Positions 20,409-34,150 are shown, counted from the stretch's first letter. The stretch: 64,000 nt of DNA from Coniferiporia sulphurascens (GCA_002794785.1 NBBA01000014.1:310001-374000), one strand, 5' to 3'. The notes: generated by a model not told the origin, from the sequence alone. Translations and numbers: made by a program.

Positions 20409-23400
20409 TCACTCCCAAGTCAAATTGATCGGCTTGTTTAAATCTGCTTTTATGCCCGATACGACAAGCTTCTCCTGTCCCTCAAAGTATTCCCAGTCCG
20501 TAACTCTCGATCCCTGTAGAACAACCTGCGAAGGCTTTTGCACGCCGAGCACGGTCACTTGCTCTAGCTTCTGGGCAATTTCAAAAGTACCCTTGGGTTC
20601 TACTGTCACCTGGTTCCGCCGTGCGTTGAAATTGAGGGTCGTACTCGGCCCGGGAGGGAACGATTCCCCGTCGTCTACATATGCTGTCCCAAACGCACTG
20701 ACATCTCCGCCTGCGGACCCGGACACTGGAAGAGTGACTAAAAGCGAGTACGGGCCGTCCCGGGTCTCTGTAGTGGTGTACGCCGGTTGGCCGTGCAGGA
20801 GTAACACAGCGCCATCGCGTATATGAACGTTAATGTGGCTTAGCGGTGCATCAAGCGTTGTATTCATGCCAGCCGAGGCATTGACGACATCATGGGTGTA
20901 CCAGTCCCTCCAGGCCACGAGCCCCCGACCTGGGAAAATGCCTAAATTATCCCGTTAGTTTGTGGATATATGGCTTATGGAGACTGTTCAGAATTCAGCG
21001 GGAAGCGCATGATACTCACCATCTACAGTCGATACATTAGGTGTCAAAACGGGGGTGACGAGGATATCACGGCCTATCATGAACTGTCGGCCGACAGCGA
21101 ACAACTCGGGTTCATCGGGGAACTCCCAAAATAGCGCTCTGACGGGAGGAGTGCCACGCGTTGACGCGTTCGCGAATAACGTGTACTGTTTCATAAAAAT
21201 AGCTCGGTTACGCGCACGAAATATTTTGGTTCAAATCTCAGCACTGACCCAATACGGGAGTAACGCATAGCGGATTGCAATTGCTGTCCTTGACGCATTC
21301 GCTACGCTGTCCCAACGGTATGGTTCTTGCGGAATAGCTGCCATCACGTTATGGTTGCGGTAAAACGGCGTGAAAGCAGCTAGCTGCATCCAGCGGTTAC
21401 ACAACTCCTCGTCGGTATTGTCCTCTTCGGATTAAATCAATTCGAGCTCAGCCAGCAACGAGGGGAGTGGTCGTTCCGACTTACTGAATCCACATGCATC
21501 CGCTCCAACCATCGGGATTTGGAATATCTGGAACTGAAGTATTCCTTGGATGCTGAGGTACATATACTTCCACATACTGAAATTATCGCCTAGCTGTAAG
21601 TCAGACATGGCAAGGCTTCAGTATTCAGTTCATCCGCAAAAAAGCTCCTTTTGGGGATATTCGGCGCGTTGAGCATGAAAAAGAGGACAGTACTCACCCA
21701 GTGCCCGGTCCATTTCCCCGATGACGGGAAGGTCGAGCGGCTGATCAAGAATGGGCGTTTCCCAGGCATAATATCCTGCAAGGCCAGGTGCGTCGTACGT
21801 TCCTCCATCATTCCGAAAAGGTTGTGTGTGTCGAGCTCCGCATATCCCGGCTCATGTGTCGCGTTCGTAGCCAATGTGTTAACGGAAAGTGCTCCAGCGC
21901 CTATGCATACAAGTTTAAATCAGTCTCAAGATAAGAAAAGGCATCCTCGCTTATTATGCTTGATAGTGATATAGAACTCAAGAAATAGAGCAGGTATAGC
22001 ACTGACCATTGTGTATCGTGTATGGCGGCGTGTTCAAGTTGACCCCGCTTTCATCAACAGCACCGAGACCCCGCTTCGTAAGAGCGTTCGAACCCGAGGC
22101 TTCCAATTCCACACTGAAGGTGAGAGTCCCATTTATCGTGATGTTACCGCTTGGGCCCCAAATAGAAGCATTGTATCTGCGTGACCAAACAGTGCAATGT
22201 ATTTTTTTCGTGAATCGCGACTCCTAAGATAATAATGTAAACTACCTACCCTTCAGGATAGTCGATGACGAGGTTCCCGGGTTGACCGGGAAAAACGGAT
22301 GATGTGGTCGTGTTACTGATGTTTGCGCCAGTGCCACTGATTGTATGAGTGTGCGACAATTGCGAATCGGATTGGTTCAATAAGTGTCTGACCGATGCCG
22401 CACGCCCGACTTACCATGATCCGTCACAGAACGAGCTTGCCTCGTTCATATTAAGCCATATTCCAGAGAATTCCACACCACTCGTGGACCAATTTCGCAG
22501 TGCCTCGGTCCACCAGCTTTGTGTATTATTTGCAAACCAGTCGGGGAACACCTAAAACGATAATATGACACACTGACTATCAGTGAGAAGAATGATGTCC
22601 CGGAAAACTTTGCGTACGGTATAACCAGGCCAGACCTGTCCAACATACTCGCTGCCATCCGGGTTGGTTACGAACACCTTTTGCTCGGCACCCTTAGTGT
22701 AGGGATCATACTAACGACAATTTGTGTCAACATGTACCTACCATCCGAGTCGAGGACACTTACTACATCCGTCATGTTCGGAATTTGCTTGGCAATTGCA
22801 GCATCGACGATCGGTATGTCTGTGTACAATATCCCTCAACACTGGTAACAAAACGAAGTTGCCATACCAATGCAACAGATGAACGTACAGTGCTGATTGT
22901 TTGAAGCCTGGTATTTCCAATTAGTACTATGTGATGGTTGCACAGGAAAAGCGCGTACCAATTGGCGTATGAAATCTCGTACGTCCTCGATGGGAAAACT
23001 AACCGGATCAGTGGTGAAGTCACGGAGAGCGTGGTACAAATCTATGTCGTTCCACATCACTAATATTGGACTTGATTAATAAAAAGGTAGCACAGGTAGT
23101 AGAAGTACGCTCGCCTTCGAGCGGGATGTTGGCCGCACGCATATTCTGCACTTGCTCCATCGTTTCGCTCACGTTTGCATAACCCCATCTGCAGAAGGTC
23201 ACACAGTATTCATTAATTTCACTTCAAAAAAAGCAGAAAATAAAAACAAACCTGCACAGATGGAATCCAAAACCCCAATACGGCTGCCACATCGGGAGTC
23301 CAACGATGGCGCCATACTGTTCGACGACTGCCTGCGGAGTAGGTCCAGAAAAGAAGTAGAGATCCATAACTCCACCGATCATGCGGAACTGAACGAGTGA

Positions 23401-24651
23401 TACGTCCGAGCCCGGAGGAGTAAGGAGGAGGATGTCCATTCCGGCAGAGCTGCACCATGCCGAATCAAATTGAGTTCGATCGTGTCAGGAGAAGACGAAA
23501 GTTGCTCACCTCATGAGGAAGACGCCATGCGTTTGTGAACTATTCGTCGATGCATTGTACCTATGCTCCATATAAACTGGATGCGAGCCATACCTGCGTT
23601 ACAAAAAGTGAAAGGTAGAAGAGAACAGAGTTAGACGCGTTAAACTTAGTGCCAGTGAATGTAAATGGAACGAGGCCGCAGCGACCTCGGAATTGATCGA
23701 GGTCACGTGACGTACATATTTGCGTCGATAGGATCCGTAATGTCACGCGCCCATAGTGTCTGCACCGTTCCAACACCACCGTCTGTCCCGACATCGCGTC
23801 TAATTCCGCTACTTGCAATTACTTCTCCAAGTCCGTATACATTCGCTCCAAGGGGCAGAGACGAGGTTAGCTGATGCGAGGGATACATAAGTAACATACC
23901 CCATTGGCTATTTAGCAGCCAGTCGGAAAAAACAGGCACCCACCTGAAGGTATTGTTCCTCAAAAACGAGTCCGAACCCATCCAGAGCCGTGCTATTATC
24001 TCCTGATATAACCGGTGGAATTGGAGTCTGAGGAAGAGAGGACCTGCGCGTATCTAAGAGAGGCACGCTGTCCGGCTCGGAGCGACGTGTAATCCAGAAC
24101 TCGAACGGAGAGGGGTTATAGTTAAACTGAAGATCTGAACCATCTACGAGCTTTTCAGTCGAAGACGGGGCAGGTCGAGATACGACGGACTCCGGTACTC
24201 GAAACTGCTGATCCGCAGTATCGAAGATATTAACGTGCAACCTATATTTATGTTAGACGTGACCACACTTGGTAAGTAGTTGGATACAAACCTTGACTGT
24301 GTTTCGTACGTAACCTCAATCGTGAGGTCGGAAATGTCGTTGCTAAAGGCGTTGCACTCTGGTCCGGCGAGACTCAGTCGTGCAGTCAGGCCTACAGCTG
24401 TGTTTTGCAAGGAACCGAGGCTATAACCTACAAACGGGCGATGGGCAAGATGAGGACAAATCGAACCGGAGCCCTCGACACTCACCTGGACAAGTCGACA
24501 CATTCAACGAATAACTCGTTGCGCCCAAGTTTGCCGCATCTGCCAATGTAGAAAACACGCCACTCTTGAGGGTATCGATCTTAAGGCCACAAACACAGTC
24601 AACGAAGCCACATAACACAAGGAATGCCACGAAAGCCAAAGGTAACGCCAT
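20409..24651 (-). CDS. Secreted GH31 alpha-glucosidase-like protein, nucleophile Asp replaced by Asn
   Basis: The start at 24651 opens a clear signal peptide ([18 protein letters not shown]). GH31 landmarks follow: [72 protein letters not shown], then [17 protein letters not shown] near 22430-22480, [20 protein letters not shown] joined to [29 protein letters not shown], and the beta domain with [16 protein letters not shown], ending at a TGA (20409-20411). GH31 enzymes release glucose from alpha-glucosides, using the Asp of W-x-D-M-N-E as nucleophile and the Asp of H-W-x-G-D-N as acid/base. Here the nucleophile codon is AAT (Asn), whereas the acid/base Asp is kept. All other blocks look intact across a dozen or more exons. 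It is either an inactive paralogue, a mutated allele or a sequence error. Confidence 0.9.
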
Positions 24652-26071
24652 GGCTAAGCGTGTCCTCTGGTAGTCGCCTGAGAGTCCGGACCAAGTCGGG
24701 GGAGGGGGGGCGCCATATCTTCCGCTGCTTTTGTATGACCTCGTCAATATGAAATAAATACACGCGGCTGTACTGCCGATTAATAGGGAAGGGAAGAACG
24801 TCTGCGAGCGATTCAAGCATTAGGATTACTTAATATTAATGATACGCGCCATGACCTGTGACCAGCTCGAACAAGCGCTTTTTTTTTCCTCAAGCTTCCT
24901 GGGCTAGTGGTATAACCCCAAACCTACCAAGGAAAGTAGTACAATGGTAAAAAGGTGGTCTTTCCGGTCACATAGCATGTTTCCGTTCGCGCCTAAGATT
25001 CACGCAAGACAAAAGGTCAGTAACGAGAGTTTATCAACTGTTTACGGAGCCGAAACGACGTACAAAAGGCGTCTGACACGCAGATCCTTGGTATGGTAGC
25101 CGCCGACGGTCCCGAACAAGCTCAACTTCTTAACACATCTGTACGATATTTGAGAGTCGCGTTCCCGAAATATCATCACATGTGCACGACAATGCTTGCA
25201 AGAACTTGAAATAGACAAGACAAGAAATATTACAAGCAGCAGGATCCCAGGTTTATGGATCCCCCAATGATATGTATTCCCCCTTTTCGAGGCCGCGCTA
25301 AAACCGTTTGAGGAGCTCCACAGGTTGAATACGAAGCCCCTTAATTTTCCGACATGAAGGCAAGAGATACACTGGTTCTATTTGTTCGCCATTTCATTTC
25401 GTTGAAGCAAATTCGGCCCCTCCAAGATTCCCATGATTGAAAGCCTTCGCTCACAGTCTCGGTAAAGGAACTGGTGTAGAATCGATCAGACGTATTTACC
25501 TCACTGGCTCCTGCCACACCACCCCTGCGTCAGGCTGGCTCCGAAGATCTGTCCTCCAGAGCGGCCAGCAAGCCCGTTACTAACTTTACGTCGTACTTTC
25601 ACGTTGACCAGCGGACAGCAGAAGGGTAGAAGACGACGTGCTTGGACGAGGAACGCGCAGAAGATGCAGAAAAGGAAACGGGGAATGCGCGGAAGCTTGG
25701 ATGGATGCAGTGATAGAAGTGAGGTGGAAGCAGATTCAGACCCAGACGTAGACGTAGACCCAGAGCCTGAAACAGGAGGCAGAGAATGAGAACTAGGAAA
25801 CACAAGACCAACTTCCATCATACCCGCGTAAAAAGTATTGACAAAAGAAAGGGGAGGAAGCCCAGTTTTTTGATTCCAACGACCGTGCAGTCCGTGGAAA
25901 GTGTTGTACTCTATAGAATCTATTCATTTTTGTTGAGCCGGTTGTCCTTCAAGTTCTCCTGTTAGTAAACTACCTTTTTTGAGCTGCACGACCCGAATCC
26001 CGAGGCATGATCAAGTAGATTGGATAGCCGATCTAAGGAAAAAGATGTCAGAATAATTAGTCGTCTGATTG
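24652..26071. other. Intergenic, no gene recognised
   Basis: This is the GH31 upstream region. An imperfect Asp/Pro/Ser-coding low-complexity stretch near 25720-25790 (repeated gacgtagac-like triplets) gives open frames on both strands, but no family is recognisable. Confidence 0.35.
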
Positions 26072-26346
26072 TCAGCAGCTAAACAGGATTCGCGTCAGCG
26101 CCCGCTCTTCGCGATTGATTGTGATGCCCACAAATGATCGCGGACTTTGGTTCTCGTCCAGCGCTGTGTCTGTAGCTCCCATTTTCCCGCCCAGACCCTG
26201 CACAGCTACCGCATCTCTGACAATTACCCGCTCCGTTCCATGCCAGTGATTTAGGGATATTCTCGGACTGATCTAGACGGAGGTAAAGGGGAAATAGATA
26301 CGCGCGCTCAGACCGGTAGGCCATATGCTACCGGTCGGGAATCCAT
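26072..26346 (-). CDS. Possible two-exon small protein, unassigned
   Basis: A 5-codon exon (26332-26346, MDSRP) followed by a 59-bp GT..AG intron could join in phase 0 to a 201-bp open exon (26072-26272) that starts ISPRISLNHWHGTERVIV, includes GLGGKMGATDTALDENQ and ends LTRILFSC at a TGA. The exon has a protein-like composition, but there is no homology I know and no second copy. It may be chance. Confidence 0.2.
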
Positions 26347-29300
26347 TCTCTCCAATGGTATAATTTAAAAAAAGAAGAACTGGAGACGGCAGCACCGGGA
26401 GCCTCCAATCCCCATTAGAAACGAGCATCAGCGCGCAATACCTCAGTTTAAGTCTTTCTTTCTCTTAGCTCGGAGCTCAGGGTCCAATACTACTAGGGCT
26501 CGCTATTTTTAACCAGAAGTTCTCATCCGAGATGTCCGACTCGGAAACTCACCCAAGCCGCCCAAGCCGTTGACCTAATTTGCAATCCTAATGAGCGGAT
26601 GCAAACACACTCACTCCTCAATTCTGTTAAATTCTGTTATTATTCTGAAGAAAGAGAGAAAGAAATTGAGAACAGCACATATTAGAGCTCGAAGCGAGAG
26701 AGGGAGAGAGAGAAACGGTTTTTAGCTATTTCGAGTCGAGGGCTTCGATTGGAATTTCCACCTAGCCACAGGCGGCGAGCGTGGGAATCTAGTCTGGTCG
26801 AAGTCCCACGGTCACGATTCCAGCCACATTCCCACACGGAACTCAAACTTCAAAGGCTCAGACCGTGACCTTGCCAGTGAGACCGCGGGCGAGCAGGGGA
26901 AACGGATTAATGGAGAGGGGAAAACAATCCAGAAAATTCAGAAGGCAAGAAGAACAGCAGGGATGTACCCTTTAAGGTCATACCATGTAATAGTAGATTT
27001 GAACAAAAAGCAAAAGTGGTTTCTGTTGATTTTCAGCAATTTGCGGCGCGTGCAAATGCGTTCTGTACGTCAACTTGGATATCTTGTAACCAGTGGATTG
27101 CATACAGCAAGGAAAAAATGCTACGAACATTTTTAAACTCCGACGGCCGCCCTCGGCATCGAGCTCGAACTTCAACAGTTTCAATTAAAGATAGACTTAA
27201 TGACTGCACGCTCTCGGCGGTGTGGGGTTGCGACAGCCGGGGCCAAAATCTGGAGTGCTAGTATTGTTCCAAATCAGTGAACCAGACAACTTCCGAGTCA
27301 GACAAAGTACTCTCAGCTACTTACACTACAGTTACGGCAATAGCTTCGGTGCACTCAGGCCGTGTGCGTCCAACAAAAAATGGTACGGCAAGAAATGTGA
27401 GAAACAGAAATAAAGACGCATTTGCAAAAGAGGGGCCCGGAGAACAAATGTCAGGAACAGAAAATGGAGGAGTGAGGCACGTAATAGAAAATTAGAAGAC
27501 TCAAGTGGAGAACAGGAACTAGACACAAGCGCGTCGAAAAGAAGCCACACATACTTGTATAAAGTGCATCATAAGGAAAACAAAACTCGAACAAATTTAG
27601 AATTCCGATGGACTGCACAGCCCCGGCGTCATTGAGCCACCGCGACAACTGCACCCTACCACGGTCGCCAAGCGGTCAGTCAATCACACGACGCTCGGTC
27701 GCCATATCAGATATGAATACACGCACACCTGCATGTGAACTTCAAGCTCGAAGCGGGAGTAAAGCCAAATACGGAACCGAAGATTGATGCGTCATCAGTG
27801 TTTCTGCGGTAATGTGTACAGGTACTGATCGGCAGGTATACAGTAGGTCTAGATCAGTTTGGGAACGAGTCGTCGTGATACGGCGCGATTCGGCCGTGAA
27901 CGCGCGGAATCTGAGGGAAGGGGATCCGACTGTATTTCCTCAGTGTAACCACATTATGAATGTGGAACTAGTAGTTATTCGACTAGTGAGTCGGCCAAGC
28001 GCTGCATCAAGTCAATACTCCCCATAGTAGCACTTCCAAAAACTGACAACTGACCAATCGTCGTCTGGTTGTACAACCAGCCGTTCTCCACCCGGTTACA
28101 CAACAATACAGCCGTCGCTCTACAAATCAGTACGTTGCAGACGATTGCAGACGAAGCACACATGCTAAGTCAAATACGAAACTGATGCAGAAGCGGCAGC
28201 AGTACGTTGAAGTTCTGAAGAAGCTGATATGTGATGCAAGAACCATGATGTGTAGAAGGAAGGGGGAACCAGGCTCCCATAGTATGTATACACTACTTGA
28301 CGATAGAGAAATAACTCTCAGGCCCTCAGCCGGCCAGGCCGAGTTAGTAGTGGTCACGGAGGCATCAAAGTTGTTTAGGCCGACGCACTTACCTGTTCCG
28401 TCGCACGCCACGACGACTCTGAAAATAAAATCGGCAAATAAATGCACGCATGTACTATACATATCAAACAGCTCGGAATCGGGTCCCCCAGTTTCCCGAA
28501 ACCTGAAAACTTGAAAACAGATCCCTTCACGCATCTGAGTCTGGGATCTCGTGCCTTCGGACGATCAAAGGAGATAGCTAGACCATGGGTCCCGGACAGC
28601 GTTTTTAGGCGTCTTGAAGTCATTTGCCACTGCTCGTCCGATTCTCATGATGGGATTACTGAATATACGTTGCTGATGGACAATGGTCGTGCAATCGCGA
28701 AGCAAAAAACACGGCGTACAACGCAGGAAGGTTCAGTCACGGTTCCGTAAACCGATATTCTTTCCCCCCTCTGTGGGTAAATTCGGGAGTAGCTGATGCC
28801 CTGTAGACGAGGCATCAGCGGGGAGGAAACGGGGAGAAGCAGGAGAATGTGCTCTTGCATGTGTGTGTTGTGTCCATACGACGAGAACGCGCAAGAACAC
28901 GAAAGGGGAAGTGGGAAGTTAGAACACCAGAAGACGAGAAGGAGAAGAAAATTGAAATAGTGCAGCGCCCGTGAACTGAGCTCCGCTCGCTCTCTTTCCC
29001 CCCTTCTGGGTTGTGTCTCGCGTCGTGTGCTGAGTCGCGACCGTGCGAGCAAAAAGAGGAACGGACAAGGGAGGGCGGATCGCGAACACGGTTGTTGGCC
29101 GCCGCTGACCGAGCAGGATCAAGAAGGATCGGTAGGATCGCCAAAACGGATACACAATCATCTAATCAGTGTCAGCTAAAGTCAAGTCACCCGTCAAAAG
29201 CGATTAGCGGTAAACAGAAATGACTTATGTTGAAATACGATACGTGTCAAATGGAATGCACTGTATAATTAGCCCCCTGACATATCGTGTCTACAGTATC

Positions 29301-30588
29301 AGATTTTGATTATGACAATTCGGACTTTGCAATTCCGAATCTGCGAGTTCGCGAGTTCTCGGTTGCCAGAATTCGGGAGTATTAATAGTGATGACATCCG
29401 CATCACGGTCGCGACAAGGACCGGTATAAGCCTTCGCGGGCGTTAGTGCAACTGCAAACCATGAGAGAAAGAAAGACATGTAGTATACCGCACACGGATG
29501 CTGGCTAGATTGGCGAGCGGGAAGCCTCAGCCAGTACAACGATGCGAGGCACCATCGTTCTTCGTTGAGAAGAAAGAACAATGATACATTGATAAGCGAG
29601 CGGAAAGGGGAGGAAGAAACTCCAGCTCCGACTTCGAATTTAGCCTGTGGTAATGGCTCATTTATTTAATTCTTGTTGATTTGAAATTTCTGAATACTGT
29701 GCGACGAGTGGCCAGCCCGCCGCTACCCCGCACAAATTTGTACTAGTCGAGATGAGATTTAAACGTCTAATAACACTAACCGGACGAGCGGAAACAGGGT
29801 TGAAACCAGGGTCGGCTAAGAGCTGGGTACGGAAGAGGAAAAAGGTCGTAAATAGGGCTGGGCAAGAGATACACAGCCACTATCAACAACCATGATATCA
29901 GCTTCCGCATATGCATACGCAGATGTGTAAACGGATCTAATATGCAATTGGCACTAATGAGCTTGCAACCCCGAGCCAGTACCGGTACGACTCTGTTGCC
30001 GCCCGCAGATAGGAGGGGCCCCCTATACATATACACTGGCGTCTGGATCTGAAACTGGTTGGCCGTGCGACCGCGGCTTTTTATTTTAGAAGTTGAGCGC
30101 GAGACTACTGAAGATGATATAACATCGGCCTGATCGGGCCGAGGGCAAGTCAGCACGGAATCTCCCGGATTGGGACAAAGGAGGAAACGGGAGGCCCAAA
30201 GCAGAGAAAAACCCTATCGCGGCGATCGCACGGGTTATCGGAAAGAAGCTATGTAAACAATCTCCGGTACGTTATTAACAAAATCATCACTGATCAGGTT
30301 GCAAACAAATCCAGAAGAAGGACGACGATATATTACAGATACGGTTTATGATGTGAATTTAACACACTTCCCGATTTTCAATCACAAGATAGCGCGCACA
30401 AACAGAGGGGCTGCTTCTCCCCCCCTTTTGATTCCGCCCGGGCGCTCGCTCGCATGTCCGTAAGTTCGTCCAAGTCCTCTGAGCCTGAAGTACACCGCAG
30501 GACTCGGTCGGGGCAGGATAGCCACACCACGCCGGCCTGGGCGGGGGGGACTCATTGGGAGCCGCTTATGCCGGCGTTTCAGTAAGAA
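26347..30588. other. Gene-poor 4.2 kb, no confident gene
   Basis: This stretch has GA-rich low complexity at 26645-26720 and CT/GA-skewed stretches at 28780-29100. On the minus strand, open pieces at 27977-28100 (an acceptor followed by a frame ending MGSIDLMQRLADSLVE) and 28380-28535 (with VVACDGTG before a GTAAGT donor) could be exons of an unrecognised gene, but I could not join them into a supported model. No RNA gene was seen. Confidence 0.3.
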
Positions 30589-30591
30589 CCT

Positions 30592-30599
30592 TATAAAAG
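30592..30599 (+). promoter_or_regulatory. TATA-like box upstream of DUF6534 gene A
   Basis: TATAAAAG lies about 310 bp before the ATG at 30911. A long CT-rich leader lies between, which is typical of expressed basidiomycete genes. Confidence 0.35.
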
Positions 30600-30910
30600 A
30601 ATAGTCCCATCAGCAAATCACAGCCCTCAAACCTAGCCACGGCTGGCTGTGCTTCAAAGCTTCTCTTCACATGCGGGCCTTACTTCTCTCTGATCATCAC
30701 TCGGCCTCTCTCACTCCTCCAGCCTACACATGTCATCTGCATTCCGCTCAGGGCCGATAAAATGGGCTCTGTCCGGCCGCTACACCCTCCTTGCTCTTTG
30801 TCCCCGTTGCCGTGCCAGTGCTTGCTCCGTCATTCGCTCTCTTCCTCCTCCACTAGCACTCCCGCTACTGCTCCCGCCAGAGCCACACCGACACTCGGAC
30901 AGCACCGACC

Positions 30911-32667
30911 ATGAGCGCTCTCGACGGTACAGTGAGTCCTTGGTCCTTGTGCCTTCCCTCTATGCTTCCCTTCCGTCCCCCGCTAATCCTTGAACGAACT
31001 GCCGCAGTTCGGTTGTCTCTTCATCGGCGGCATGTACGCATTCCGCTCCGCTCTTTCTCGTTTCCGTCCATTGCTCACCTCGGTTCCCGGTATTCTACAG
31101 TCTGGCAACCGCGTACGTGCCCCGCACAGCTCCAGATTAATTAACCCAAGCCTGACATACATTTCCGCGCATACAGTCTCTGGGGCGCCGGGAGCGTCCA
31201 GCTTTACTTCTATTACGACGTGCGTCGCGTCCACTGCCTCCTCCGCCCGTAGCAAAGCCCGCTCACATGCACCCGCTCGCAGAAATACTCCAAGACCGAT
31301 AAGAAGTGGCTCAGGCTCTATGTCCTCGTCATCTATGGCCTCGACACCCTTCACCAGATTTTCCTCCTCGCCTCTCTGTACTCTTACTTCGTCACTCACT
31401 TTGCCGACCTCACGCACCTCAATGTCCTCGAAAGGTATGTCTTCCCTTACGTGCAAGTACTGATACTAAACACATTACAGGCCCTTGATTAACACGACTA
31501 TATGCACGTCTATCGTCGACGCGCTCACCCAAGGCCTCTTCGTCATGCGCATTTGGCATCGTAAGCATTCCCTAACTCCACTCTTCCAAAATATTTATTT
31601 ACGTAAATTCGTTCGTTCCTTTCATTCCAGTGAGCAGACAGAACTACCTCCTCATGGGCGTACTCGGGGTCTTCATCGCTGGACAATTTGTCGTCACCGT
31701 CACCTACTTCGGGAAGATCTACCCTTTCACCGAGCTCGCGCAGCTTTCCACGGTGATCACGACAGAAGTCGTGATGAACTCCATCATCGCTTTCGTCGAC
31801 ACCGTTATCGCGACCGTCCTCTCGCTGCTTCTCCACTCGCGCCGTTCTGGTGTGCGCCAGACCAACTCCCTCATCAGTCGTCTCATCCTGTACACCATTA
31901 GCACGGGCATGCTCACTTCGGTGTTCTCCATTATCGCGCTCGTCACGGCGCTAGTCCTCCCGAATAAGTTCATTTACCTCATCCCAGATCTCATCATGCC
32001 TAAATGTGCGTCCCCTTCTCTCTTCTCCCCTTTTCGCACTTAACCGAAATTCGCCTCGCAGTGTACACAAACTCAATTCTCGCTCTGTACGGCTTTTTTC
32101 TTCTCCCCTTTCCGCCCACTTACTAAAAACGCTACCATTCACAAAGCCTAAACTCGCGTGAGAAGCTCCGCAGTCAGCTCGCAGGCGACAATTCCGCGCG
32201 CGGCGTGAGTCTGAACAACATCAGCGTCCGCCCCTTCGCGGTCGGCGGAGGCACCACAGGCTCGGGTGGGAGCGCAACCACTGCTGGACGTAACGTGAGT
32301 ACAATCCACTAGTATTTCTTGCCAACCTTTTCGACTGCCCCCGGGCCGATTGATAATAACGTGCTTACGTTTGCGTTCTCTTCTTTCCTTTTCCGGTTAT
32401 TCGCCAACGGATTATCCCTTTACCCACGGTTTCGCGTTTCGTCTCACCCGACCGCCCGATACATGACAGAACGTCGTCAGCATCAAGATCGACACCGAAG
32501 AGATCCGGAGCAACGACTCTGGGAACATGAAAGTATGTCCCCTCCCTCTTCTCTGCCCTTTTTATTTTTTCGCGTTCACTACACTAACAATCATCCTCCT
32601 TACCTCACAGGACCCCTGGAAACGCTCCGGTTCAGATGTAGATGAGGATTCCTCATATGCCGCGTGA
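30911..32667 (+). CDS. DUF6534-family membrane protein, array gene A
   Basis: Ten exons can be placed: 30911-30931, 31008-31033, 31177-31219, 31283-31434, 31481-31560, 31631-32005, 32062-32086, 32147-32294, 32470-32532 and 32611-32667. The product starts MSALDGT, FGCLFIGG, then LWGAGSVQLYFYYD, KYSKTDKKWLRLYVLVIYG, LDTLHQIFLLASLYSYF, QGLFVMRIWH, NYLLMGVLGVFIAGQFVVTV, the DUF6534 core (NSLISRLILYTISTGMLTSV, LPNKFIYLIPDLIMPK, LYTNSILA, NSREKLR), and a Gly/Ser/Thr-rich soluble tail ending SGSDVDEDSSYAA. About seven membrane helices are expected. Function of the family is unknown. Exon 7 is a 25-nt microexon kept in genes B, C and D. It is the most GC-rich and best-kept member and may be the parent copy. 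Confidence 0.88.
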
Positions 32668-34150
32668 AAACAGGCCTAGACAAACGGAACCTAAGTTATT
32701 TACCTTTGGCACAAATACGGATATCGATTTGGATTGCGGACGGGAGTTCGACGGCGCTATGTACATGGTGTACAATGAGGGCGTATAGGTGTGTACGAAT
32801 ATGTGCAAAAATATATGCGTGTGTGTACGCCGAGCTTCCAGTTCTGGGGACGCGGCGGAGGCAAAACTGGTCGCAACCCTATACCCGCTTGTACGGTAGC
32901 TTGTAGACGCGTATACGCGTGTTGTTTGTACGTGTACGAGTCTTTATTACACTTTTTATCTCTACCCTAGGACTTTTTTGTTATGCTTTGAAATGACCAT
33001 GAAAACAGAACTTGGATTTATCACCTGAGAGTGCAGATCAATCGCGAGAGTTCAAATATTCAGAGGGAGTCAGGGGTTCGGGCAACCGGAAAGACGAGCC
33101 CGAGTCCCCGAGTCCTGATAAAATATAGAAAAGAGAAAGACGAAACATCGGAATGAGCGCGCACGATACGCCCCACTCGCAGCAGACTTATTCGTAAGTC
33201 GGGCGCCACACGCCGCTCGAAGCTCATAGTTGGTTCTTAGTTACGTCTTCATGTCCGAGATTACCCCCTGCACCATGTTCGTGCACACGGGTCGGCCGTA
33301 GTTGTCCTCAAGCTTAGCAGCTTGATGCGAGTAAGGCAGGGTCGACTAGGCCCCTGCCGGCTATTGGCGATGAGGGTGAGGGCGGCGATGCATAAATCGA
33401 CGGATACGGTACGAGGAATAACAGTGGCGTCATATTGTGGGGGGAAATCGATGGTCGTGCAGAATGAGGCGGAATGGAAATAGCAATGACGATAGCGGTA
33501 GAAGTGATTTCCGTTGAGCAACTTGCACCGGAAAAATATACGTACACTTATCCGGTGCCTCGAAACGAAGCCAGGTGTCGAAGATTTTCCCGCACCATTA
33601 TTGATCTACTAGAAGATTGAGCCGTGCAGAGCGCGCCGCTCGTACCAGACAAAGAGACAGGTAGCAAATTGTAGTCGCGACAGTTCGCAGGGGTCTAGAC
33701 ATCCTAGACACGAGGAGGGACACACCCATTGCGGGTAACCCTATAAAGCACGTAACTTTGGAAGCGAGGAGAAACACAAAGGGTTAAGTGTGGAGAGCGT
33801 CCCGTTGACCAAGCTGACGCTCAAGTCATATTACCTAGCCTATTGCGCCTGTAAGACTAAACAGCACGCAGATGAACGTAGGCGGCTTTGATTGACATCC
33901 ACTCGCCTTTGCATTTGAGCATCACACTGGCAGGACCCAGTAAGTCAGATACGTTCGTGCAATAACTTCTCAGCGCTTTCGAAGTCGTAGTACGACTGTA
34001 CGAGTTCAAGTCCAAGGTGAGGTCAAGACGAAGCACCTCAAGTTCTTGATTGCTCGACGTCCCTTAAATCAGGGTCGCCACCAACTGAGGCCCTCGCGCA
34101 CCGGCATGCCCTCTACACCCGATTGGGACTGTCTCTATAAAGTCGGTGTT
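32668..34150. repeat. Downstream repeat DNA of array unit A
   Basis: There is no gene here. Parts of this stretch recur downstream of genes B and C: the block at 33285-33430 matches 48240-48390 and 53430-53570, 33855-33950 matches 48825-48910 and 54040-54130, and 34055-34095 (tgctcgacgtcccttaaatc) matches 49035-49075 and 54255-54297. The repeated DNA is interrupted at 34150 by the transposon nest and resumes at 45187. Confidence 0.75.

Noticed and set aside
25680..25800. Repeat protein suggested by repeated gac/gta triplets
   Set aside because: The stretch is short and low-complexity, open on both strands, and not linked to splice sites or a start.
27977..28535. A multi-exon minus-strand gene
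   Set aside because: Candidate exons exist, but splice phases could not be joined and no family was recognised, so it is described only as part of the gene-poor region.
30730..30993. Earlier start codon for DUF6534 gene A at 30730
   Set aside because: The frame does not lead into the conserved MSALDGT / FGCLFIGG start, which paralogues B, C and D all place at the later ATG with the same first intron.
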